Shown one piece after another: positions 1 to 12,200 of a stretch of DNA of 64,000 nt (the first letter of the stretch is position 1; the number at the start of each line of letters is the position of its first letter). The position numbers and the translations under genes were made by a program. This DNA is from Dipteris shenzhenensis (lineage: Eukaryota > Polypodiophyta > Polypodiopsida > Gleicheniales). Below the pieces are notes generated by a model. The model was not told where the DNA came from and made no database searches. It saw nothing but the letters and a program-made list of their open reading frames with translations. The stretch lies in assembly GCA_047967505.1 (NCBI GenBank), contig CM106538.1; one strand, 5' to 3'.

Positions 1-220
1 GATGAGGAGCCATTTATAAAGTAGCTAGCCAGCTTTGTGTAAAAGGGACTAAAGGACCATGTATGCAGACTCAAAAAGTCACTCTATGATCTCAAGCAAT
101 CCCCAAAATCATGGTATATCACAGTATACAAGGCACTTGACATGCAACAAGCCATATTGAACCCCAATTGTTTTGTATTGGAAATTAAAATGCAAGAATC
201 ACCTTTGTCATTTTGCATTG
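1..220 (+). mobile_element. Ty1/copia reverse transcriptase fragment, degenerate
   Basis: Frame 1 reads (with stops at 22-24 and 40-42) [20 protein letters not shown], the copia motif normally [19 protein letters not shown], preceded by a PGFV-like remnant. The fragment is cut by the window edge and lies in a NADK intron, in the opposite orientation to the gene. It is a dead relic. Confidence 0.75.
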
Positions 221-3200
221 GGTGACACAGAATCTGTCATTACAGCAAGCTTACATTACGAGGGATGCTTGGATAATGCCCTTTTCATCATGGCTTTGTG
301 TCTAATAGTATCACTTTTAAAAACTTGCAAAATGTGCTGTTTATATTATTGGGGGATGCTTGAATAATACCTTTTCATATGGCTGTGTGTAATACTAGCG
401 CTTTTAAAGACTTGCAAAACCTGCTTACCAATACTGTTTGAGTGCCGTAATCAAGTAAAATCAATGCTAGAGCAAAGTTCATGATACATACCCAGAGCAC
501 AGTTCCATCTCCACCAAGGGTGATCACAAGATCAACCTTTTTATGCAGTGTTTGAACCTCCTCATCTGCATCATAAATTTACATTAGTAATTTCATACAG
601 GAAGCCTTAAACTCAAATATAAAATACATGTTTCTTCCCTCTTGAAACGCCTTCATTGCAATTTTGAGTTAGTCCCCTTCTCCACCTAGGTCCAAGATGT
701 AAAGTTCAAAAAGACGTTACACAATGGTGAACCAACTGCTTAATGACTCCAGGACCTCATTATATGTGCAAAAGGATGTGGTCCAGTTAAGGATGCATCG
801 TACATAGGCACAGAAATAAAGGAAGTAGAAACCAATGTAAGACACAGGAAAGTTGTTCAATGCAACTTAAATTACTGCCAAAGGTTCCTTACACACAACT
901 GCATTCAACTAGAAACCAAATGACATCATAACACTTCATGAAAATGTGACTCACAGATAGCTGAAATTTTTGAAACTGGCCAAAATTGTATGGTTTCAAA
1001 AAGTTATCATCAGACAACCACCATATTTATGGGGGCATATTTCTTGTTTGCGTGTTGAGTGAATGTATCCCAGATCAGTACACAGGAACAATATGGTAAA
1101 AAAAGAAAGGCTTCTGGGCATATGCATTACCACAACAGATTCATGATAAAGGAATCTAATGCATCCTTTCTCTGCAAAATCATATATCTAGATATCTCTG
1201 TGAATATCTAGATGAATACATAAACATGCCCAAACTCATCCTCTAAAAACAGAATACATAGGAGCACAGCTGTTGACAGAATCAGAGCGAAGGCATGTAA
1301 ACATGAATTGAAATAGAGAAACAATAGCTACCACGATAGCTTGTTACATATAATTATCTCCCCCCCCCCCAAAAAAAAATAATAATAATAATCAAATCAA
1401 ATAAATACATAAAAAACTTCTCAAAAAACTACTTCACGACTTCGCAACAGTTTCATTTCAAAAGCACCCAAAATATCACATAAATTCCAAACTTCAAAGG
1501 CTTGCGTTCGCACCTAAAATCCAGAGAGAACCATCCCCTGCTCATAAGATGGACCTCAGAATACCCATCCAACGAACAGATAGCTATTATAAGCACATCC
1601 ACGTCAAGTTCCACATTGAAATAAATATTAATGCAAGATGTTGGCAGTTCTTCTCTGTTGCTGACGTATAAAGGTGTCAAATCTCACAGCAAGAGCTGGC
1701 ACATGACCAAACTAGGCCACAATCTTGTAATGAGATAATAAGCTTTATTTCTCATACTTTTATCATAAGCAGTCTACAAAGGTCCATATTTTGGTTGTAA
1801 GCATCACTGTTGCACAATTTTTTTAAATCATGCTTGCATGCTTAACGCTTGGAGCAGGCAATGTTAGCTAAAGATCCTGAAAAATGGAGTCCTGTAAATG
1901 TGCTTCAGACAGTCGTGCACACAAGTCTGCTTCTCTCAACTTAATACAACATAAAACGGGTAAAAAGGAAAGCTTTAAGCAATGAGGGGGGGACCAGGAT
2001 TCAAGTCAAAGGCAGCAAGGTGTAGTGCTCAAGGATTTCCACCCACAAGCCCTTCCACCTCTCACACAAAAGGCTTGCCCCTTGTTTTAGATTTTAGGTT
2101 TCAATTCCCTTGGATTGGAAGATGCAAACCCTAGTAGGTGAAATATCACGAGTATGCCAAGCTTATTACCACAGGGATTCCTAATCTTAAGCAGTTCTAT
2201 AATCCCAAGGGTACATAGAGGCCATAGCAAACATGACTCCACCAAACTCATCATAGATGGTGCACAAATTATGGCACAGTTGTGCACAGCAACCTAGTGG
2301 AGAATATGATTAAGTGTAGTATCATGCTTTACCAATTTTACCATGTGAAACTGCTACAGCCGATATAGGTAGCATAACTCAAGTTGCCAACCTAAAACTT
2401 TCCTATGCTTCTTCCATTCATTATAAATACAGAGGATGAATGACCTGCAGGCAGTTCCATTCAAAGATAATGCCCAAAATGGTAGAAATTTGATGCATGC
2501 CTTGCATGTACTCTGGTCTCCATGCTAGAAATAGCATTAGGTGACAAGACCATAGCAATGAGAATGCATCACTAGTGCATATAACTAAAGAAAAGGAAAA
2601 TGTCCACTAATATCCAAATAATAATGGGGGCTCTACCCAAAACTCATGTATGCACTCTTCATGCATTTGTAGAGTGTCATCTTGCATTCAAGGCCTTCCA
2701 GCGCTGACCTCTGCTGGCATGTCTTATGCCAAATTCTTGACGCCTCTCTTTATATGCTGGGTCTTAAAAGAGTTCTCAAAAATCTCTGCCACCTAAACTG
2801 AAGCAAAGCCCATTCTTCATACTCCAGGAAATCCCAGCAAGGGCTTCTTGGGCACAATTCAAAAACTCTTAAAAGTATGATTTTCTTCATTATCCATGGA
2901 AAGCAAAGTAAAAGCTAACTTCCTTCCCATTCGGAATACAGAAATCAATAAAGATCAGAAGAATGGAGGCAGGACGAGAATGGCTGGGTACAGGGAACCC
3001 ACAGCCACCCCATAGCCATGGACAAACCAAAGCATCCAAAAGTCCCCGGACCCCTATAGGCCAAACCATGTGACATTCCAGTCAACTCATCAAGAGAGTA
3101 CACCACTGCCATGATCACAACGCACAGAATCTGTCAGCAGGAGGTATAGTCACCACTAGTATCTACCACCACAGAATGAGCCAGATCGCCATCAAAGACC

Positions 3201-6200
3201 GTCAGTCGTCAGCGTCAACCACGGGTGCCGCCATAAGGCATGCGTCCACAGCCTGCTCAAAGCAGAACACCTACCACACATCTACAGCGGGCAGGCGGAG
3301 AGCAGCAACACAATGCACCAAGACTGTGCTCAGACTGAACAGCTGCCATGTGTCAACGAGACAAGTGTAGCCCACAGAACAACCAACTCTGATACCATGT
3401 TGGAGAAGCAGTGTACATGTGTCAATAACGCACACATGTACCACAATGAATGCAGTGGGTACAAGGGTTCCACATCTTGCCCCATACATGCACAAGCTAG
3501 AGCATCTCAAAGTTCCCAGGGCTCAGTGGCCCTCACAGTTGCACATGTTATACTAATCCATATGGGACTATTCAAGCCCCCATTTGCCAAATGTCATTGC
3601 TCATTTACGTCCACTTTGAATACCCACAACGGAGAGGGCTATTTCACAAACAAAAAAGGCCTAGGCAAGGACCCACAATGGCTCCACGAAAATATATCAT
3701 GGACAATTCATCAGTACAGACAAGCATCGTGGGGTCCTGAAAGAATTTACTATTGATCCTCGAACTTTTTAAAGTCCCTAAAGATCGTCCAGAAGCTAAG
3801 ATCACCATAGGTGACCACAAGACAAAGCAACTCTGACATATCTTACCATGCCCAGTCATGACGAACCTATGGATCAAGGCAACACATAAGGCTGCCACTT
3901 TGATCATTCCAAGAGACAAAAATTAGTCAATCAACCATCTAGAAATCTGATGGGTTGTAACATTGAAAAACGACTTGTGCCATAGATCTGCATCCACACC
4001 GGCGTGCTTCAAGTACTGAGTCATAACCTGTTTCCCAGGATTGGACAAAATTATAGAAGGCACTCTCTGCAACAAGCTCCTTCTTCACACGAGGCTCTAC
4101 AAAGATAGCCATACCTTTCTCCTCCTTCAGCCATCTGTCAAAACAAAAAATGACTTATTTATGCATACCATAACTAAAATAGTTTCCATATTAGAATAAG
4201 TAGGCCCAAACATTGTACAAATATAGAAGGCAACAACAAAAGGAATCAATATATCCTGGTTGTATTATCACTTGCAGCATCAGGATAAACATAGTTTGAG
4301 TATAGCAATTTCCCAAAAGTACAACAGACCCAAAGTTAGAATTTTACTTATTCAAAAAAGTAGAGTGTCATACTTGATCATCTCCTTACAAAGAACTTGC
4401 ACAGGAGCCGAGTTAGGCTTGGTAAGAATTACAACAGATTGAGGTGGTGAATCCCATTCTAACACTATCTGAGAATGCCAGACACCAAAAAGATAACGAA
4501 TAAAGCACATTAGCCTGTTGAAAATAATGCAACTCAAACCAAAGCAACGCTCTCAGTTGTTTTACTTACAAGCAGAACAAATGTCATCCTCCCAGCCTGG
4601 ACTGAGAATCATTATGGTATCTATCCCTAGTCTTACAAAACTTTCATTCTCTAGAAGCTACAGAAACCTCAGATGCAACAAGCCATAGCTTGCAGGAAAT
4701 TCTTCGCATCACACATGTAAGGGATCCCAGACAAGCGCATCAACTTATCAAGCTCAATAGGTTTCAGGATAAAATTTTGGGGGAAAATCACGACACATCC
4801 ATCCAGTACCTGCTTGCTGCTTCGTACAGCAGTTTTGATATTTCCACTTTCAAATAAGACAACATCATGCTTGTGGCGTCGACTCTTGACACCATCGCAT
4901 CCCCATGCAAGGGTAAATGGTGCCTGGAAACAGTAATAACAAAGAGATTTCTCATTAACTGCAGCAGATGTGCAGAAGTGCCTTGACCAACCAAACTCAT
5001 TTCTATTTCTATCTGTTGGGAAACACCATCCACATGCAAGGGTAAATGGTGCCTGGAAACAGTGATAACAAAGAGACTTCTCGTTAACTGCAGCAGCCGT
5101 GCAGAAGTGCCATGACCAACCAAACTCATTTCTATTTCTATCTGTTGGGAAACACCATCCACATTCAAAGCGCGAATTACTGTCACCTTTTCATTCACAA
5201 TACAGCAAAAAGCAAGTCATCTATACAGAATAGATTCCAATAGGCCAAGGTACCAACAGCTACAGACATAAGATTAAGAACCTGTAAACTTGTTTCCCAA
5301 AGCACGCAGACTGCAATTGAAGTGAAAAGAGGAAATACAAATAAATTATAGCATAGACAGGTACAGAGCATGTGCAAGCAAACGATACCATTTCCAGGCT
5401 TGCTGTATAAACATGCCCTGACGATAAGCTTTAGCTTCAAGTCAAGCTAGCAAATGAAGTTGATCCCTTTGAAAATGCCTCTAATTTAAGCCAAGCATTC
5501 ATTCAATTTTAGCAGCCTGAATTCTGGGCACTGCAAGAAAAAGTATTTGTTCCTTCCAGAGTACCTGATGAGTCTTTTAAAATCTCTGGTGTACTTTCTT
5601 GCACTGTGTTTCATCTGCTAAGGTTCTATTAAGGTCCTCATATGCAAGGAGCTTCAACCTTTTAAGCTTCATACATATCCAGTGGGTAGTCAGATGTGGG
5701 CTGATGTCCTCATATGATGCAATAGCTTCCTTCAGAAGCTTGAAACCTTTTGAGTGTATCTATGATTGCATTGTGTATAATGCATTGGCCAGTTGAGCCT
5801 ACCTAGTAAGCTTTGGCCTTGGTTGGTTGCATCGACTGAAGAGCTCACTGAAGTGATTTTCGGGCAGCAAGGTGCTGAGATCATCATCTTCTGGAGCAGC
5901 CATTCACAAGCAGGTTGGAGCAGTGGAACAGTTAACTTGGAGCCTACATTCAGGAGGAACAAGGGGACCTGTGTGCTGCAGACAAAGCTTGGCAGGGGCT
6001 GCCCACCTAGGCTGATTCACAGGCAGTAAGGTGGAGAAGAACACATTGGACGGAAAGTCTACAAACGCTCGAGGTGGAGCACGCGGGCTCGAGTCTAGAG
6101 ATAGCCAGCAGATAGGAGAAGGACCTTGTGGTTAGATCAGAGGACCACACCATTGGTGGGACTCTGGATCTATCTCTTTTGTATTGTGTCCATACTTTTG

Positions 6201-9200
6201 GATGGAAATATATTATTTTGGTGGTTTCTCTATCTGGCTGGTTCATTGTCTATTGATGAGTCTGCACACCTATTTTATGCACATAAGTTCAGAAGTTTGT
6301 GATTCCACACCCCACACCACACTGATTGAGCTCCTGGGCATTACTATAAGTCTTCCGCTGTGTGTACCCTCTGTTGGGTATTTTCTAACGCAAAGTACAT
6401 CTCATGTTTGCTGCTTACTCATGAGCTGAGTTGTCGTCAACCATCTGTAAACTGGTTTGGGTGCTAGCTGGTGGTAGTGATAAGCTGGGCTCGTTGACTA
6501 TGTAAGGCGTTCATCTTTGCAGCTAGAGTCGAGCCACAACATGCTTGTCTGGTTGCTGGAAAGATGAGTTACTAGAGCCATGCGCATCAGTGAAAGTGCT
6601 CAGAGCACTTGTGGGATCAAACCATAGAAAGAACTAACTCGCAAAAGTGCATTTCATGTGTAAAGAGAGTCACACACACATAAGCAGAAGCACATGCAAA
6701 CACCTTAAGTGTTGTGACATGTAAGTTATCATGAAAGTGCAAGACTATCATGAAGGCCCACCAATTGTATGCCCCCAATGGTGAGGTCAAATCTATTAGC
6801 AATGTACATATGTGCCCAATCTTGCAAAAGATCTTATTTCTATAAGATCTGAAGGTGTAGTTCAACCAAGACAAATGATGTGTGATAGACTTAAAAAATG
6901 AAGCTAAGCTTGTTGCGGATGGTAACTAGGTTCCAGGTGATAGGCTCTAAAAGTTGAATGATGTTGCATGCGATAAAGCGCTAGCATCATCAATAATGGA
7001 TGATGGATGGATTTGGTTTTAGATATTTGGTCATATAAGCTTAAATAGCACAGATGTTTCAAAGATCGCAACCTGATTAAAGGTCTTACTGATACGTATG
7101 ATCTACGAAGGGTGTATGAAGGTAAGGAGCAAGATGAAAAGCTCCCTCAAGGCACTGCAAGAAGAGCAACAGAATTGCTTGAGTTTGTGCATAGCGATGT
7201 GGGTGTTAGATTGAACAGAGGAAGCTTATTACTTACTTATATTCAAGTATGACTCACAAAGAAAAACATCTTAGTGAAGAAATATCAAGTGTTTGCCAGG
7301 ATGAAAGAATGATGGCAGTAGTTGAAAAAAAGACTGGCAAACAAATGAAAACTCTGAAAAATCAGCTAGCAGTGGAGAGTTTTATCACAAAATTTTGAAT
7401 ACTAGTGCAAACAGGGAGCTATCTAAGAATGAAAAACTGCTCGCTAGACATCTCAGCCAAATCGGATTAGTGAGAGCAAGACCCATTCTACACTTAAAGA
7501 GGCACAGTTTATGCTTGAAGCAAAGCAGATATTCAAATATATGGTCGGAAGAGGCAGCAACTATGTTGAATAGGTGTTCCACAAAGGCATTAGATGGTCC
7601 AAGATGTCATCCTGCTTCAACATGTATCCACTTGCTTGGTACTATTTCTTTTCGTTTTTCAATAGTATGCTTATTAAGAAATGAAATGTTTTCCTACTGT
7701 TTAGTTACGGACAATGGGGACTAGGTCTAGCATTTGAGGGTGGACCCCCTTGTTGGGGGTTATGGGCATTAGTGACCCACAAGAGTGATGGCCTCTCTTT
7801 CAGAGGAACATCTAGGAACCACACCCCACCTGAGTACCCAAACATGGGACCAATCAAATGCACAGAGTGCATACCGACCTAGGAATCATTCAAGAGAACG
7901 TTCCCTGAGCTTTGGGTGTGGGCCTGGCAGCATGCCAAGAGTAATGGAGATACAAGATAAGACGACAAACAAATGAGCTCAGTATGGCTCAGTTATGACT
8001 TTAGAGTGCGTCAATAGATAGTCTAAGCTGTTAGGAACCCGTGGGTGCGATCAGAATTAAATTCTGACAACTTTGAAATTTTAGGATTTTTGGGAGTGAC
8101 GTGGCAGCTGACACGTGGCAGACTGCCACATGGAATCTGAGCTGGCAGGTCAGTCCACTTGTCCCACACATGTGGCAGCATGCATGGCAAGTGGCAGGGC
8201 ATGCAGGCCAAGTGTTTGGCCCCAAATCTGGTAGATTTGGGGCAGGTTGTGGGCTGTCCTCTTTGGGACTGCAGCCCACCAAAAATCTGGGACAAGTGTC
8301 CACCTTCCACTCTAGGGCTAGGGGGGGGCCTGAGCCTATAAAAGAAGGCCTCTCCCCTTCATTCCACACATGAAAATTTCGTCACTTTTCTTCTCCCTCC
8401 TTTTGGATGATGCAGCAGAACCTCTCCAGCTCCTTGGGTGCAGCCAGCTTCTCCCCAGGCCATTCTCTCACCTCAGCAGCACTTTCTCTCTCTACAACAG
8501 CACATTCTCTCTCTACAGTTCCAGCCCCTCCTCTCCAGAAATCTGCCCCCTCTCAGCTCTTCTGGAACAGCAGCAGCATCCTCTCTCCTTCACCTAGCCT
8601 GGAGCAGCCACAGCCCCTTTCTCTCTCCTGCTGCAGTCTTTCTCTCTCTACTGCAGAATTTCTCTCTCTACTGTTCCAGCCCATTTCCCTTGCAGAAATC
8701 TGCTTTTCTGTGCACCTTTGGAACAGCAGCAGCTCCTCTCTTACATCTCCTCCCTTGGGATCAGCATTGGCACTCTCTCTCTACAGCTATCACTCCATAA
8801 AAGCTTTCTCTCTCTAGCCTACAGGCTGTTTTTCTAAGCTGTTCTCATTCCAGCCCCATTTTCCACACTCTCCTCACCCAAGGTAGCTTCAGAGGCATCA
8901 AGGACTTCATCTACAAAAGGGTCAAGTCACGAAGGGAGCCTGTATTGTCAAGTTTATCTCATTTACAGCACTATTTCATGTTGTTTCTACTATCTTTCTA
9001 GAAACTAGTGCTTGTCTCTAATGTTGGATGTAAGTGGTGATTGTTGCAGGCTTCTTCCTTGTGGATTGGGCAAGCCAACAGTTGAAACCTGAGCTTGGAG
9101 TCTTTTTTTTTGTTGTCTACCTTGTACATATGCTCTTGAGTCTTGTATCTAGGTCCTAGGTTTTCACTGAGTTCATCAGTTTGGAAGGTGCATTGCACCT

Positions 9201-12200
9201 TGGTCTTGTATCTCCATTTTCAAGAATAAAGTGAGCCTGGATAAGGGGGGGGGGGGCCGTCTTGGCCCCTCAATCATATTGCATTTTCCAATGATGTCAC
9301 TTTGTGTTTAAGCTGTAAAGTCTGAATTCCAGCTTAATTGCAAACTCTTAAGTTCAAGTATATGTGCCTCTGCAAAATCCGTTGTCTGAATTGATAGAAA
9401 GCACCGAGTAGTTTACAATGGTATCAGAGCTTAGGCAGTGGTCCTGTACTCTGTGCTTTCTCTTGTTGAGTCTCTCCTTCATTGAGTTATCTTGTCATCA
9501 TGGCAGCCAATGGACCTGACCCTTCTCCTAACCTGCATGAGTTGAGTGCTCTCTTGGCAAACATTGCTCAACAGGTTCAAGTGCTGGAAAGCAGCCAAGC
9601 AGAAACTCATGACATAGGGCCCCAATCCCAAGGAAGAGGCCGTGCGGACAACACCAACTCCAACAAGGAGGGAAGATCATCCTCTTCTTCCCCTCCTCGA
9701 GGTAGACGGCGTCATCGGAGTCCATCTCCTTCGAGACATCCACGGAGACGAAGGTATGCAAAGCATAAGGTACCTCTTGGAGATAAGCTCTTCAAGTTTA
9801 CCAAGTACAAGGGAGAGGACAAGCCCGAGGTCTTGCTGGCCTGGATCCGAGACCTCGAGTATTTCTTTGAGGGGGACGAGTACGAAGACAAGGCGAAGAT
9901 CCGGTTTGCTGTCCTGCACATGCAAGACCGTGCTTCACTCTGGTGGGCAGCTATGGTCAACACTGGACAGCAAGCCCACACCTGGAAGCGCTTCAAGAAG
10001 AATTTGATGAGGCACTTCCTGCCTAAGGAGTTTAAGAGAGATACAATGGTGCAGTGGGACATCCTCCGCCAACGCCAAGAAGAGAAAGTCAGTGAGTACG
10101 TTGATCGCTTTTGGGATACTTTGTTAAAAGTTCAAGCATTCAGTAGGAAGGATAAAAAAGAGCAGCAAAGGAAGTTCTTTGCTGGCCTACGGTATATCGT
10201 TCAGCATGATGTGGACATTGCCACTCTACTTCTCTCGAAGACACCATCAACATCGCCTTGAAGGTGGAGAAGAAACAATCTTTCTCCAACAAGCGGAATG
10301 TCAGCAACAACAAGCGGAAGTCCCAGGGAACCTCTTCCAAGGAACAAAAGGGTAAGGAGACAGCAAAGGACGCACCAAAAGAGCAAAAGTCAGCCAGCCA
10401 GCCTCATTTGAAGAAAGCAGCCCGCACTTTCAGCTCATTGTCTCCACAACAGAAGCAAAAGTATTACTCCGAAGGGCGGTGTTTCAAGTGTGGCGATCGA
10501 GGCCACAACTTCTACGAATGCCCTCAAGCTGCCAAAAACAGCAGCAACAAAGAAGCAGCCCTCAAAAAGTCAGTTTTGGTAGTCAAAAAGGTGGAAGCAC
10601 CTCCAAAAAAGGGAGCTGTAAACGACACCCATAGTTTGTTGAAAACATGGGGTCAGGTAAAGGATCAATCCGCTTTGTTTTTGTTCGATAGTGGAGCTCA
10701 CAACTTTATTTCTCATGAGATGGCACAGAACCTCGGGATAGCCCCAGAGGATAAAGGAGAAGCCTTGGAAGCAACTGCAGCCTTCAAGAACCAAGAAGAG
10801 AAGGTGTACCCCATCATCGGCAAGCTTCGGGTACACATCCAGAGGTACTTGGATCATCTACCCTTCATGGTGGCACCACTTCAAGGATCAGATGTAATTC
10901 TCGGCATGCCCTGGCATAAGCAAGTCAACCCTCGAATCGATTATGTGAAGAATATTCTAACCCTCCAACATAAGAGTAGAGATGTGAGCATTACAGCGGG
11001 AGTTTCAGGAAACACCATTCCTATGGTAAGTCATGCACGATCTCCCAATTTGCTTAAGAAAGGAGTATGTTCTTTTCTAGTGTTTGTACGCGATGAGCAA
11101 CCAAGTGAAGAAAAGTCAGATCCTCTCACAAAAGAAAGATTAGATTTCCTTCAGGAATTCTCTAGTTGCTTCTCTCAGGAACTTCCTAGTCACCTCCCTC
11201 CTGAGAGACCAGAGGATCACAAAATTGACATAGTTCCAGGGTCTTCACCTCCAAATAGACCCCCATATAGAGTTAGTCAATCTCAACAAGATGAAATCTT
11301 CAAGCAAGTCCAAGAACTCTTGGACAAGGGATTGATCCAACCCAGTAGTTCTTCTTTTTGCTCTCCTGTCTTACTAGTCCAAAAGAAGGATAAAACCTTC
11401 AGGATGTGCATAGACTATAGAGCCTTAAACAAACAGACGGTTAAGAATCGTTTCCCAATTCCTCGTATAGACGATATCTTTGATCGTTTAGGAGGATTTG
11501 AAATTTTCAGCCGTATAGATCTTAAGAGTGGCTACCATCAGGTACGAGTTGTACCTGAGGACATTCATAAAATAGCCTTCCGAACCACATTTGGGCTGTA
11601 TGAATATATGGTAATGCCATTTGGCCTTACTAATGCCCCAGCCACGTTCAATCGACTGATGGAACGGTTGTTCAGGGACTATAGACAGTTCACTGCCGTC
11701 TTCTTTGATGACATCCTCATTTTCAGCAAGAATGAGGAAGAGCATAAGGAACATCTAAAGATTGTATTTCAAATCTTAGCTGAAAATGCTCTTCACATCA
11801 ATGAGAAGAAAAGTGAGTTCTTTCTTCCTGAGATTCACTATCTTGGTCACATTATCTCACGAGAAGGTGTCCGTATGGACCCAGCCAAGATGCAGACAAT
11901 TGTAGAGTGGCCTGACTTGAAGAATGCCCATGAGGTAAGGTCTTTTCTAGGCCTATGCTCATATTACCGAAGGTTTATTTGGCATTTTGCTGAACTTGCA
12001 GCCCCTCTACATGATCTCACTAAGAAAAATCTGAAGTTCAAATGGACCCAAAAAGAAAAGGACTCTTTTAATGCTCTAAAGCATGCCCTGACTACAGCTC
12101 CTGTACTTATCATTCCTGACTTAAGGAAACCATTCCTAGTAGCAGCTGATGCCAGTGGCGATTGCCTTGGGGCTTCTCTTACCCAGGATGGTCATGCTGT

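Larger units (their letters stand above)
7605..9417 (+). repeat. 5' LTR of the gypsy element (1813 bp)
   Basis: TG...CA termini. Contains two ACGTGGC motifs, a TATA box, a long CT-rich segment (8395-8880), AATAAA and a G12 run (9245-9256). It is 62 bp longer than the 3' LTR. Confidence 0.96.

Noticed and set aside
3176-3756. Open frames around 3176-3756
   Set aside because: Overlap a PBS and putative minus-strand LTR in an intron; no recognised protein.
4788-5198. 136-codon minus-strand ORF with two 43-residue repeats
   Set aside because: This is a shadow frame; the exon 6 coding frame is a different one, supported by splice sites and NADK similarity.
8407-8817. 136-codon open frame repeated identically in both LTRs (also 14740-15150)
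   Set aside because: Low-complexity Ser/Leu-rich reading of CT-rich LTR sequence; the LTRs are nearly identical anyway, so conservation is not evidence for coding.
10210-10258. Programmed ribosomal frameshift between gag and pol
   Set aside because: The shift precedes the zinc knuckle within gag, and gag and pol share the downstream frame, so an indel in a single gag-pol frame is simpler.
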